64,000 bases of DNA from Gadus chalcogrammus (GCF_026213295.1 NC_079426.1:26784902-26848901); one strand, 5' to 3'; shown: positions 21,572 through 32,216, numbered from the stretch's first letter. Translations and numbers: made by a program. Notes: generated by a model not told the origin, from the sequence alone.

Positions 21572-23734
21572 GTATACAAACATTCAGTCACGAGGAGATA
21601 CAACCATTTAAATTGAGCAGAAATACTTTTTAATGTACATTTAGCAATGACATTTATCAAGGGGCTTTATTTAAAGCAGGGCAGCCCCATTTGGGGCCCG
21701 CGACTGATTTTATTTGGCCCGCGCCTTACCCACTGTATATATTATTGTTTTCCACCATCAGCGCTCGCACTCATTGAATATTATTGATTGGTGCACTTCC
21801 ATTCCTGACCATAGAATAACATTGTGATACATTGATGGTAGGGTAGCGCTGTTGAGCTCCTATCCTCTTGCGCTCCAATCCGAAGTCACGTGACAGCGAG
21901 TAAGTGAGCCGCAAGGATGGAGCGGCAGAGGCACACAGACAAACGCAAATTAAAAAAATGTTGGGAACATGATTATTTATTTATCGAGGTCGATTCCAAC
22001 GCAATATGCCTGGTAAGCAGAAGGTCGCTGTTTTAAAGGAGTACAACATTCGTCGTCACTATGAAACTAAGCATTCTCACCAGTTCGCAAAATACACAGG
22101 CGAGGACCGAAAGGTAAAGGTAGCAAACTTGCTAATGAAGCTAGAAACACAGCAGCAAACTTTACTTCAGCCGTCCACTGCACAAGAAAATGCCACCCTT
22201 GCAAGTTATCGCATTAGCAACATCATTGTCAGAAGTGGACACGCTTTTGCTGCGGGTGATTTTGTAAAAGAGTGTCTGACAGTTGCTGCTGAAGCTGTCT
22301 GTCCAACTCAGGAGCGGGCTTTTTCTCAAATAAGCCTGTCATGGTCCACGGTGACCCGCCGTGTTGAGGACATGGCCGAAGACGTTCGGGGCCAGATAGC
22401 CCAAAGAGCAGGTCGGTTTTCTTCTCCATCGCATGCGATGAAAGCACCGACATATCTGACTCAGCACAGTTGCTGGTGTTTTTGCGAGGCGTCAATGAGG
22501 ACTTTGAAGTGTGCCAAGAACTAGCGGGCCTTGAAACACTGAAAGGGACGACAAGAGGTATCGATATTTTTATGGCAGTGGAGCAAGTTATGGACAAGAA
22601 TGGTTTGAAGTGGGAAAACCTATCTGGCATCACGACTGATGGAGCCCCGGCCATGGTCGGTAAGAGAGCAGGTCTAACTGCACTTGTGTCGGACAAAGTC
22701 TGTGAGTGTGGTGGCTCGATTTTTAAATATCATTGCATTTTGCATCAGGAGCAACTGTGCGCTAAGAATATCGGCCTAAAGAACGTGATGCAGGATGTCG
22801 TTGGCATTGTCAATAATATTCGCTCAAAGGCGCTCTCACACCGTCAGTTCAAAGCTGTTGTTGATGAGATGGATGCCCAGTATGGTGATGTATTGTACCA
22901 CCAGGAGGTGCGGTGGCTGAGCCGCGGGAAAATTTTACGACGTTTCTTTGAGCTGCGTGAGGAAATCAGGGTGTTTCAAGCCACAAAGGAGAACAGCATC
23001 CAAGTGCCCTCGGACAATCACTGGCTTGCAGATCTGGCCTTTCTTGTGGACATCACAGAGCTGCTGAATATCCTCAATCTTCAGCTTCAAGGGAGAGACC
23101 AGATAATCACTCAGCTGTACGACCATGTCAGAGCCTTCAAGCAAAAGCTCCAGTTGCTTAGCAGACATCTCTTAACAGGTGAGATCTAACTTGAATATGT
23201 TATTGAACACAAAACAATGTAGTAGGCTGGTTATTGATCACTACCATGTTATTATATTTGTTACATTGTGTGTGGAGAATACATTTTCTATTTAAATATA
23301 GGCATTAAATCCAATAACACATTTGTTTTTTATACTGCAGCCATAAACAGAAAAAAATACGTTTTTTTCTCATTTGATTGATGCTTGGTATTTACAGTTT
23401 TTTACGATACAATAAACACTAAAATCTAAAGTTTTGCCCAATTATCAAAACCTTACACTCAAGGAGCAAAACTCTGCCCCAGATTTGCACCACTGTAAGC
23501 ACAATGAGTCCGTTCACAGTTTGTGCAAAACAATACACAGTGATTTGAAACACTAACACACGCATCTATGCATTAGACACAGAAGTATATCAAGATGTCA
23601 CTTCCTTGCAATTCTAAAGCACTGACTATCAAATTACCACACCCATGAGCCAGTTGATTGAACACTGCCATCAGGTGTGCAAACACAAGATTGCTTAATT
23701 GTAGACACACCAATCAGGTTTAAGCACTATAAAA

Positions 23735-24946
23735 ATGCAGCAGGTGAGTTCACCAAACTTAACCAAACTGGAAGGAAGAGGAAGAGTGAGGATGAGAGGG
23801 GGAATCGGAGAAGGAGGAGAAGGAGGCAGAGGCCGTGCCAGAGGTAGAGGCCGAGGTAGAGGAAGAGGAAGAGGAAGACTTCAAGCAGGAGGAGGTGAAG
23901 CTCAAAGGAGAAGAGGTCCAACTTTAAGCAATGACATTCGCGCAACTCTTGTGGACCATGTTGTGAACCATGGATTGACGCTGAGGGAGGCTGGACTGAG
24001 AGTCCAGCCAAATCTCAGCAGATTCACCGTGGCATCTGTCATAAGGGCATTCAGACTGGAAAACAGGTACAAAAATTACCTGTTTACAGCTTCTTACTGT
24101 ATGCACCCCATATCAGCACTTTTGATACCCCTTCCTGTGACATTTTACAGTAGGTTACATGTGTTTTGTTCTACATAGGATTGAGGGTCGAGTACAACGA
24201 GGAGGAAGGGCTCCCATTTTCACACCACTGCAGGAGAGGGAGATTGTGAATATGGTTTTGGCAAATAATGCCATCAGGCTTCGTGAAATCCAGGCCAAAA
24301 TTATTGAAGACCAAATAATTTTTCAGAACGTGAATCAGGTCTCTCTGTCCACCATAGCTCATATCCTGAAGGCACATCAGGTACAAATGAAACAGATGTA
24401 CCGAGTGCCTTTTGAGAGGAACTCGGAGAGGGTCAAACAGCTGCGGCATGAGTATGTGGAGGTATGTATTGTTCACTTTAGCACTCTGATGTTGCATACT
24501 GCACACATAACCTTTTTTTACATGTAAATGTGCTGTACACTAAATCTATGCTGAACTACACAATCTTGTCTCACTGTATTTTAGAGAGTCTTACAAATGG
24601 ATGCTGAGGCCATTCAGCATGAGTACATCTACATAGACGAGGCGGGGTTTAACCTCTCAAAGGTCAGAAGGAGGGCAATTATTAGTGTCCCGGGGCAACG
24701 TGGGGGTAACATCACCCTTTGCGCGGCAATCACCCAGAATGGGGTCCTCCACCGCCATGCCAACATGGGTCCGTATAAAACCCCTCACATCCTTGCATTT
24801 TTAGACAGGTTGAGGCCACAGCCATACAGGGGTGGATAAGGCATGGACGGCGATTCTTTCCCCGCTGTCTGGCGAATGAGGATATCGCCTGTGATGTAGA
24901 TGAGATTCTCTGGCCATATCCAGCTAGGAGAAGAGACCAACAATAG
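23735..24946 (+). pseudogene. Tc1/IS630-like transposase with Arg-Gly-rich N-terminus, DDE core deleted
   Basis: Exon 1 (23735-24066) encodes a low-complexity RGRGRGRGRG stretch (residues ~20-50), then LSNDIRATLVDHVVNHGLTL and a helix-turn-helix ending VIRAFRLENR. Canonical introns follow: ACAG/GTAC to ATAG at 24067-24178, and GAG/GTATGT to TTAG at 24462-24584. Exon 2 has the second DNA-binding part (LSTIAHILKAHQVQMKQMYR). Exon 3 has IYIDEAGFNL with the first catalytic Asp, then ITLCAAITQNGVL. At about 24810 it jumps out of frame to the normal C-terminal tail (GWIRHGRRFFPRCLANEDIA). The stretch between, which should hold the second Asp and the final acidic residue, is gone. The start is inferred from the first ATG. 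Confidence 0.85.
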
Positions 24947-24975
24947 CAATTTATGTGCTGTGTTTTCTTTTTTTT

Positions 24976-24995
24976 TGGGGGGGGGGGGGGGGGGG
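24976..24995. repeat. Poly-G run
   Basis: A T-run followed by about 20 G residues lies in the 3' part of the Tc1-like element. Its length is probably variable and prone to sequencing error. Confidence 0.8.
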
Positions 24996-26813
24996 TCTTT
25001 TTTTGTTCATGTTATGTTCATGAAAACTGGGAAATGTTTTTTTGTTGGCTTGTTGCCTTGAGCATATGGAAAAAAATAAATAACATTGTCAACAGCATTA
25101 GTCTTGTGTCCTGTGTGGTTTCTACAGTAATGCATACAAGTGTGTTTAGTGTTCACTGTGTGTATTGTTTTGCAAAAAGTGTGCGCAGACATTGTGTTTA
25201 CAGTTGTGCAAATCCGAGCAATGTTTTGCAAATTCACTGTGTGCTTCACCCATACTACTCTATGCACTTAGAAGCAGAATTAGCCGAAAGTGTTTAAGGT
25301 TTTCAACAGCAGAGTGTAACTGGTGCAAACAGAATTAAGTCATATGCAACGTGTGTGTTTCTTATGGTAAAATAATATGGTTTTGATAAGTTAGTGTATA
25401 GTTTTTACAAGAGTGGTTCCTTTTGCAAAGGAGCTAAGGTGTTTTGCTAATTGGGTTTGTGATTGTGCTATTCGTGTGTTGGATTTTGCTAAACAAAACA
25501 AAACAATCAAAATTGTGTTTATTGTATTGTAAAAAACTAATTGAAAATCAAATGAACAACCTTGCATCTTACATTGCTACTTTTGTCTTTGTGTCTGTAC
25601 ATTTGGGAAATTTGGCCCATTTTCCCAGCCTCAGAGAAGTTGGGTTGATGGAGGAAGACACACCAAAATACTGCAACATTCTCAGCGATCTTGTGGTGGA
25701 GTTTGACCATCGCTTTGAAGATTTTCGTGGAAACGAAACAGCATTTGAGCTGTTTGCCCAACCCTTTTCTGTAAATGTGGATGCAGTCAGTGAGGAGCTT
25801 CAAATGGAACTTTTGGAACTTCAATCTGATTCAGACCTCCGTTGCCGGTTTAGAGAGCTTTCTTTACAGGACTTTTACAAATCTGTTCCTGCACACAGAT
25901 ATGGCAAGATCCGTAAACATGCACAGGTGATGTTATCCCTCTTTGGAAGTACCTATGTCTGTGAGCAGGCATTCAGCCTGATTAATCTTAATAAGTCCAA
26001 ACTGAGAAATGCTTTATCAGACTCTCACCTTCATAACATTCTCACTCTGTCAGTTAGTCAGCTGGAGCATGATATTAAGAGACTTGTAAAAACCAAGGAC
26101 AGGCTTCATGTCTCCCACTGATAGGCCTACTTCAAATCATAATGTATAGGCCTGGACCTCCAATGTGTCGGGGTATGTTCTGCTCTGTCCTGTGTTATTT
26201 TGTTACTGTCCTGTGTTACTGTTCTGTGTTACTTTTATTGCACTAAAAAAAAATCTTTGTATTTGAAGATACAGGCCCAAGGCCTAGTAATGTTCCATGT
26301 CTGTCTTCAAATATTTCATAGTGCTTCAATTATTTTTCAAATTGAAAGAAGATAGATTTTATGAATTATTTATTCTTTTTTGAACATTAATGTGAAGCAC
26401 AATAAACAGTCATTCATTTTTCAAAATGACCTTGTGATAGTGTTGATTTTGCACACACATGCTATTTATTCCCATATTTAACCTAATATACTGAAAAATT
26501 ACAATTTTGGCCCACGAGCCTCCCCCCGATTAAATTTTGGCCCTCCAGAGGGAAGAATTTGGGCATAATAAATAAAAAATTCAACGCAACTCTGCCATCC
26601 CCCAGCTGGTGGGGGGCTAATGACGTCATCGTTTCAGGCTTCCTAACACAAACCCGCATAGGTCCGGATAGATTTGAAACCACCTCCGAGGGTGGTTTCA
26701 GAAATGTGCGGTTTCGGGCACCGGATTCCCCGGATCCGTCTGGATGGTCGGCCGAAACGCAAAAGACACATGCGGTTTCACCAAAAAATCGGCTTCGCGT
26801 GGACGGGGCCTAA

Positions 26814-26890
26814 GTCCTGCTTTCCCATGTTTCGTTTTCACTCTGGGGATAATTAACAGATTGATCTCAGAAGATCTAGGGGTTAGAAAG
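26814..26890 (-). mobile_element. L2-like LINE scrap, right of the nested stack
   Basis: GTCCTGCTTTCCCATGTTTC and TCTGGGGATAATTAACAGAT match 46060-46120 closely (ATCCTGCTTTCCCATGTTTT, GGGGATAATTAACAGATTGG). The match fades after about 26890. Together with 20770-20801 it forms one LINE fragment split by the Harbinger-type MITE. Confidence 0.8.
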
Positions 26891-27720
26891 GGCTCATCTC
26901 ACAAGATCACATCCATCTCATTCAATAATTCATACAATAACCTGACAGAATTCAAAATCATTGGATAGAAAAGAAAAATGATTATTCTAGGAGGGAGATG
27001 GGTTCAAGGCAAGCCCAGAGATATTCATAGGGTAAGGGAAGAAGAGAGTGATAATGATAGGCTATTATAGCAACAATATGAGGAGATAAACTGCCAACTA
27101 ACATTCAATATCCTGGCCTCTCACTCACAGGGTATCCAGCCCTCCATCTCTGCTGCCCGACATCCCTTTATTCTCTCTGTCTTTCCCGGAATAAAAATAA
27201 AATTGAGATGTTTTCCCGCTGATAGCAAGCGGGCCCCGCTTCCCACAGCCTCTTTAAAAGGAAACAGGATACGCAGCAACCAATCGGAAAGCTTTTAACT
27301 AGCAGGAGCTATGGCTGGACGAGGTGGGTAAAGTATTTAGCCATCGGAGCACTCAAAAGTGTGTGTGTGTGTGTGTGTTTGTGTGTGTGAGTGTGTGTTA
27401 ATGTGAGTGCATTCAAGTTGCGAGTAAAGTATTTAGTGGTCACTTCACTCATTCGAATGCATGCGTGTGTGTGTGTGTGAGTGTGTGAGTAGGAGAGTGT
27501 ATGTTTAAGTGTCAATGTAACCATTATCAGCAATGTTTATGCATCTTTGCGTACGTGTGTGTGTTTAGGCGTTGGAGGGATCTGGTCTGTGTCTACAATA
27601 CATGAGGTAAAGGTGGATAATAGCCTATACAGGCCATGCACTCTACTGTATGGTGTGTGTGTTTGTGTCTGTTCTCCTCCTTCCATGTCTTTTCATTCCA
27701 CATAAGAACAATACTGGACT
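26891..27720. other. Unannotated region with TG-rich repeats
   Basis: No gene recognised. It includes (GT)n arrays at 27360-27399 and 27463-27490. The rest is ordinary AT-rich spacer. Confidence 0.45.
27360..27490. repeat. Two interrupted (GT)n microsatellites
   Basis: Imperfect GT runs at 27360-27399 and 27463-27490, separated by about 60 bp of mixed sequence. Antisense open frames full of Thr-His come from these runs. Confidence 0.9.
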
Positions 27721-27829
27721 TGTGTAACGCGCCTAACCCGACGCTTGATCATTGTGTGTCGCAAAAATGGTTCAACGCGCCTAACGCAGCTGAGCCCGCC
27801 AAAAACGTATTTTCCCCCGCTCCAAAAAC

Positions 27830-28799
27830 ATGGCTGAGATCACCACCATCGATGCGCTGTATTTGTTGTGCGAGTTCGAGGAGAGTAGGATACCCAAACG
27901 CCGGCGTGTTTGGGTGCATGATAGAGCTTAGATCGGGCCCAGAAAATCAAGCCCGACCCGGCCCGAGCCCGTGCACGTTCTGTCCGAGCCCGGCCTGGCC
28001 CGACACATTAACTGTAATTATGAGCCCGAGCCCGATTTCAACCCAACATTTTTTTTAATACATGTGTAACTTTGTACACATTTGTTACTTAGGCCTACTC
28101 TGCTAAATATATATGTAAGGGATAATGTATAGAACGCCGGTCATTATCGGGAAAATAAGCCCCGACAGGGCAAACAGGACACCGACGCACAGCGGAGGTG
28201 TCTTGCTTCGCCCTGAAGGGGCTTATTTTCGGCGACAAGGGTAACCAGCGACGTTCTTTACATTATTCCGCTTATTACACGGCTACTTGCCAAAACGAAA
28301 AAATAACTACACATGGCGTGTCTTTTAACAATTTATTCGTTAACAGCATTCGTAGTGTTGATCACAGAGAAATAGTTTGTCAAAGACGTTGACTTCGCTT
28401 AGCAACCGAAGACGCTGGGGTTTACAAGTTACCCTGCTACTACCCATGCAAGTGAACGGAGCGTTCCACGGCATTGAGAAGACCCGTGTAATAAAGTCCT
28501 ATAATATTTCTGTTTATGGCATACATTTCTCCTCAGATAAGGCCAATAAAGCAATGATAAATAAAACAAAACACAAATGCTCGATCAAAGGCCCTGCCCG
28601 ACCTGGCCCGAGGATATTGCTGGGAAATATCGGCCCTACCCGGCCCGCGGGTCGGGTCTAAACTCTACTGCATGACATCCTCCGTAGGTGCTCACAGCTG
28701 GGTAAGTTTCACCAACTCCTCATCGTTTCAGCACACGATGACTTGGTCGTCAATGTTCTTTCTGCTTCTGTACGTCCTCCGTCTCTCTGCAAGTGACAT
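27830..28799 (+). pseudogene. HARBI1-like nuclease N-terminal exon, split by a hAT MITE
   Basis: An ATG at 27830 opens MAEITTIDALYLLCEFEESR and runs to RRRVWVHD at 27921, where the hAT MITE (27922-28667) begins. After its target duplication the same frame continues with ILRRCSQLGKFHQLL and stops near 28799. The W-V-H-x-I-L-R-R ... G-x-F-H-x-L pattern is the conserved start of HARBI1-like Harbinger nucleases (usually RRxWWVHPxxxxR, then GEFHxLVxEL). The DDE domain is absent, and the frame after LL no longer matches the family. Flanks rich in AACGCGCCTAACGC on both sides (27727-27790, 28810-28925) may be the remains of terminal repeats. It is probably a transposon remnant rather than a host gene. 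Confidence 0.6.
27922..28667. mobile_element. hAT MITE (TAGAGCTTAGA ends) with internal hairpin
   Basis: The ends read TAGAGCTTAGATCGGGCC and, inverted, TAGAGTTTAGACCCGACCCG. The flanks GTGCATGA (27914-27921) and CTGCATGA (28668-28675) form an 8-bp duplication with one change. CCCGACCCGGCCCGAGCCC sub-terminal blocks occur at both sides. The centre holds an inverted repeat (about 28117-28170 against 28210-28266) around AAAATAAGCCCC/GGGGCTTATTTT. No coding. Confidence 0.88.
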
Positions 28800-28925
28800 C
28801 GAGTCAAGCTCAACGCGCCTAACGCACTGCCTCAGCGCGTGAAACGCATCTACGTGCCTGAACCAATGGTTCCCCATGCAAAAATGCCAATTTTCTACGC
28901 CTCTAACGTGCGTAACGCGTTCAGT

Positions 28926-29422
28926 GTGGCTTTACCTTTACTCTCGTTGTCGCTGTTACTCTCATGTATTCACCAGTCCAAAAAACGTTTTTCTGTAGAC
29001 TCCCTTTGGGCTTCGCTCTTCTATCAGAAGCCTGCGCCAGGTGAGTCCTGAGAGAGGATGAGAGGGTGCTGTGTGACAGGGTGCTTAGGTCTATTTATCT
29101 ATTTCCTGAATCCATTAAGAAATACTGTCGCCCCACCCCCAGTGCCTGTTGTACCTTTTACTGCTTGAAATTGGAGTTCTAGATCATTAATTATTCACCA
29201 AAGAATCTCTCTCTCTCTCTCTCTCTCTAACACAATTTTCTCACCCCTCAGCCGCTAAAAGGAGAATTTGATTAGCATAATGAGGTGTTTAAAATAACGT
29301 TTATTTGACAGGTTATTCACCAATAAATTGAATTCACGACTATTTTTCTTCACAAACCCTTCGATGTGAGAGAACACAAAGCCAGATGCTGAGGTCTTCA
29401 TATTTAGCAGACAAGGTGAGAA
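28926..29422. other. Unannotated region
   Basis: No gene seen. A (CT)n run lies at 29207-29228. Confidence 0.45.
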
Positions 29423-30190
29423 GGGCCCAATCCCAATGTCCGGACTCACAGACTCAGAGACTTTGCTGCGCATTTTCGCAAAATTATTAAGGCTTTAGGG
29501 CTGTCCCAATGTCGAATTCCAAAGGGCGTGAGGGTTTGAGTCCACACTTACCGAGCCCGTGAGTCTGCATCAGTGCAGACTTCACCTAAGGGAATTACCC
29601 ACAGTTCAAAGCGTTGTGACGTTTACCGCGGAGACCATAGGGAGGAAATCCGGAAATTAGGAAGGTAATCAATGGGACGATGCTACTGTCAATGCGCAAC
29701 CAGATGAGCCTTTTTTTAGTGAGCCGGATCATCTGGATCAGCTCACCAACAAGAGACAGCTCTTTTAGCTCCCAAACTGCTCTTCATATTACTAATTATA
29801 CCTAATTCAGCCAAATGTTGCCCGTTCTGACTTATGATTAGTATGTGTATGCCAATAATCACCTAAATTATTCAATACATCCTTTATACTGAAGTATTCA
29901 AAAGAAAAAGTATATCTTCTAATATCAATAAATTGCTGTAGCCAATTGTTTTCATTGCATACAAAAAAACTTAAAAAAAACGACAATTAGAATTCCGAAA
30001 ACAGCAATTGTCAGCAACATCTTTGTCATTAAACATTGCCAAGGTAACATGTGCTCTCGTGAAGTGCTGTCCCCATATATACCTATCTGAGCCCATGTGG
30101 CCCCACACACTCAACCACTTAGCACCTGAGATCAATTAAGTCTGTGAGTCCTTAGTCTTTAGTCCTCAGGGCTCACTTTGGGATTGGCCC
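29423..30190. mobile_element. Non-coding TIR element (GGGCCAATCCCAA ends)
   Basis: Left GGGCCCAATCCCAATGTCC with ACTCACAGACT and right, inverted, GGGCCAATCCCAAAGTGAGC with GACTCACAGACT give diverged terminal repeats of 40-50 bp. A second related motif, AGGGCTGTCCCAATGTCGAA, starts at 29497, so the left side may be two stacked ends. No clear target duplication and no coding frame. Confidence 0.6.
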
Positions 30191-30594
30191 AAGGTATCAG
30201 TGATAATCAGGAGGGATAGAGTCTGTCAAATAGCAACAGGATTTGGGAAATGAACACAAAATGCAAAACTTTGAAGGTGAATTAACCTCATTACTGTATT
30301 CCTATTAAGGTCCAGGAACTGAAGGTTTTATAAACAGTGAGGGTTCACTAAAAAAGGAACCAGTGCAGGAACTCTTAACCTCAAAAGAAGAAAAGAGAAT
30401 ACTGGATAGAATAAAGAACATGGATCCGGTTGAAAGGTGATATGGTACGACAAAATCAGAACGATAGATGATCTTGGTTAATAAAGACAAGGTCATTAAA
30501 GGTCTTCCAGATGTAGGGGTCAAGGAGAGAGAGAGACAGAAAGAGAGACTTCATCAATGTTACACATTGATCCTGCATACCCACTGCGCAATGT
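30191..30594. other. Unannotated region
   Basis: No gene seen. A GAGAGAGAGACAGAAAGAGAG patch lies at 30524-30548. Confidence 0.45.
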
Positions 30595-31597
30595 GTCATC
30601 GGAGTGACGACTTTTCTGTGTCATTATTGGACGTCAAATTTCGGTCTGAAGGGGTTGTTTTGTAACGCCAGGCAACGTCTTTTTATCTAATGTTGATATC
30701 CTTGGGGCCTCTGTGTAAGTGCTATTTATAGTCCAAATGGGTCGTTTTGGACGTCTTTTCAACATCAAATTTAGACTAATTTTAGACGTCTTTTTTATAA
30801 TAATTCTATAATTTATTTATTTTATTTATGTGTTTATGGTTGTTGCTGTCGGAAAAAGAGAAATGGCTATTTATTTAATTGGAGCGTCGGGGAAATGATA
30901 TGGACCAATCAGTGGCTCGCTCCCGCTTGCATGCTTTTGACCCATCCGGGAGCCGGTGAACACATGTAGACTCCTCCGTTCACATTTTGTATGACTGGCC
31001 GGATTTCGAACCGGCCACCCTCCGGTTACTTGTCCCACTCCTTAACCAGTAGGCCAAATGCCAGTGCACTCACACACACAAACACACACACACAGACACA
31101 CACAGTCGCACACAGGCACACACACAAACAAAGAAGGCATGCCTAGGCCAATTATTTACTGAACTTTTCCCACAAACTGCATTTCAAAATAAATAAACAG
31201 ATAAATGCAAAAAAAAAATATATGCATGAAAAATAACTTTATTACTTAAAATAAATGACCCAGGAAATGTAAAATAATAAAAAAAACATAATATACAAAT
31301 ATTACATCATGTATACATTTTCTGCACCTGTCATAGGCGTCCAAATGATGTCCAAAAAATGTACCCAGTTCAATGGTGAAATGCTACAGCTACAGGGAAA
31401 CCAATGGTACAGAAAACATCTTGAAGCATTAAGAAGTAGTATGAAAAAGACGCCTAAAATTTGTCTAAATTTGATTGTCACATTTGGACTATAAATAGCC
31501 CTTACACGGACGTCACCTGGCGTTACCAAACAACCCCTTCAGTGGACCGAAATTTGACGTCCAATAATGACACAGAAAAGTCGTCACTCCGACGACA
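30595..31597. mobile_element. Long-TIR non-coding DNA element
   Basis: Terminal inverted repeats of about 200 bp: the left starts TGTCATCGGAGTGACGACTT and the right, inverted, TGTCGTCGGAGTGACGACTT. Both continue through TTATTGGACGTCAAATTTCG, AAGGGGTTGTTT and ATTTATAGTCCAAATG. The element is 1003 bp, without a transposase, and its middle holds a CACA-rich block at 31070-31130. A truncated relative lies at 14075-14393. No target duplication is obvious (CTGCGCAA left, CGTTCGAC right). Confidence 0.82.
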
Positions 31598-31604
31598 CGT
31601 TCGA

Positions 31605-31760
31605 CACAGTTCTATTTCATGTAGGCTACGCCGTCTAGACTTCGCCTTATGGGCTTGTCCCGTGCGCGTGCTCGCGCGCACTGAACATTTTCAACCATGC
31701 ACCAATCAACGTGGGCACCGCCCACATTCCCACGGCACCGTGTATATAATGCGGTTAGAG
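31605..31760 (+). mobile_element. DIRS-like terminal region, 5' end
   Basis: TTCTATTTCATGTAGGCTAC and CTTCGCCTTATGGGCTTGTC match the DIRS terminal repeat at 62455-62510 and 62700-62745. ACGTGGGCACCGCCCACAT and a TATATAATGCGG promoter-like stretch also correspond to 62530-62580. The match ends where the duplicated RT block starts at 31761. Confidence 0.78.
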
Positions 31761-32216
31761 GTGGAGGCAGCGTTGGGACCGCTCAGGCGTCAGGGAAAGA
31801 GGGTTCTCTTCTACCTCGACGACCTACTTAATCTGAGTGACTCAGAGGAAGCTGCGAGAAGGGACACCATGACAGTGATAAACAATCTCTTTCCTGGGTT
31901 TTGCCATCAACTGGGAAAAGAGCTTCCCGCTCCCCAGCCGGCAGATAGTCTACTTGGGGCTTTGCCTAGACTCAGCCGCCATGACAGCGATGCTCTCGCC
32001 TCCTCGGCAAGACGCTATCCTGTTGTTCTAGTGCATGGTTTCTCAACCCTGGGGGGCGTTCGCACAACCTAGGGGGGCGCTGGGAACGTGATTCCATTTT
32101 TGGGGGGAGATTTTAAACTTTTTTTCTTTTTTTTTGGGTGAAAAAATACGCTACCTGAAATAAATAGCCTATTTTCATTTATTGGTTTCTAACCCCTCTA
32201 GTTAGAAACCAGCTAC
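31761..32216 (+). repeat. 456-bp direct duplication, copy 1 (DIRS RT plus hAT end)
   Basis: About 98 per cent identical by eye to 33127-33584. It carries the RT stretch from LGPLRRQGKRVLFYLDD up to the point of the hAT insertion, then the first 183 bp of that hAT (32034-32216). A short deletion (near 31888) makes the RT frame unusable. Because it includes a hAT-DIRS junction, this copy arose after the hAT had inserted in copy 2. Confidence 0.92.

Larger units (their letters stand above)
23358..25565 (+). mobile_element. Tc1/IS630-like transposon in the hAT intron
   Basis: Long diverged terminal repeats contain CATTTGATT and, further in, GTTTTTTACGATACAATA with AACAC (left), matched inverted at the right by GTGTTTATTGTATTGTAA with AAAAC and AATCAAATG. 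The TA target pair is not cleanly preserved, so ends are good to about 5 bp. It carries a three-exon transposase (23735-24946) in the same direction as the host hAT gene. Insertion in an intron would have spared the hAT coding exons. Confidence 0.75.
21917..26121 (+). pseudogene. hAT transposase, GTF2IRD2/ZBED5-like, two exons
   Basis: The start at 21917 opens MERQRHTDKRKLKKCWEHDY, then a degraded BED finger (ICLV) with a frame slip near 22010, leading into YNIRRHYETKHSHQFAKYTG. Conserved family blocks follow: FVKECL, ISLSWSTVTRRVEDMAEDV, a frame slip near 22450-22500, ITTDGAPAMVGKRAGL, ILHQEQLCAK and VRWLSRGKILRRF. Exon 1 ends at a good donor (ACAG/GTGAGA, 23178/23179). Exon 2 resumes at 25607 with NLAHFPSLREVG and carries the dimerisation domain SLFGSTYVCEQAFSL, ending at 26121. 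The acceptor reads GG at 25605-25606 where AG is needed. Frameshifts plus the lost acceptor make it inactive. Its host relatives GTF2IRD2 and ZBED5 are domesticated copies of this family. Confidence 0.85.
21677..26567 (+). mobile_element. hAT transposon encoding a GTF2IRD2/ZBED-like transposase
   Basis: The left end near CAGGGCAGCCCCATTTGGGG and the right end near AGGGAAGAATTTGGGC (inverted GCCCAAATTCTTCCCT) enclose GGCCCGCG/TTTTGGCCC sub-terminal repeats. The ends are diverged, no clean 8-bp duplication was found, and boundaries are good to about 10 bp. The coding region is 21917-26121, and the Tc1-like element at 23358 lies in its intron. An AATAAA lies downstream at about 26400. Confidence 0.75.
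20805..26810. mobile_element. Harbinger-type MITE carrying nested insertions
   Basis: The ends GGCCCCGTCCACACAAAGCC (left) and, inverted, GGCCCCGTCCACGCGAAGCC (right) match at 18 of 20 positions. TAA lies on both sides (20802-20804, 26811-26813). The surrounding L2 scrap shows a single TAA at the same point in its other copy (GTAACTAAATCCTGC near 46055), proving a 3-bp duplication, the PIF/Harbinger hallmark. Without the inserts the element is only about 540 bp and non-coding. Similar CCG/CGG-rich stretches (GAAACCGCA) lie near both ends. Confidence 0.82.

Noticed and set aside
22229..22696. Antisense 155-codon open frame
   Set aside because: It is the shadow of the hAT transposase on the plus strand, which has family motifs.
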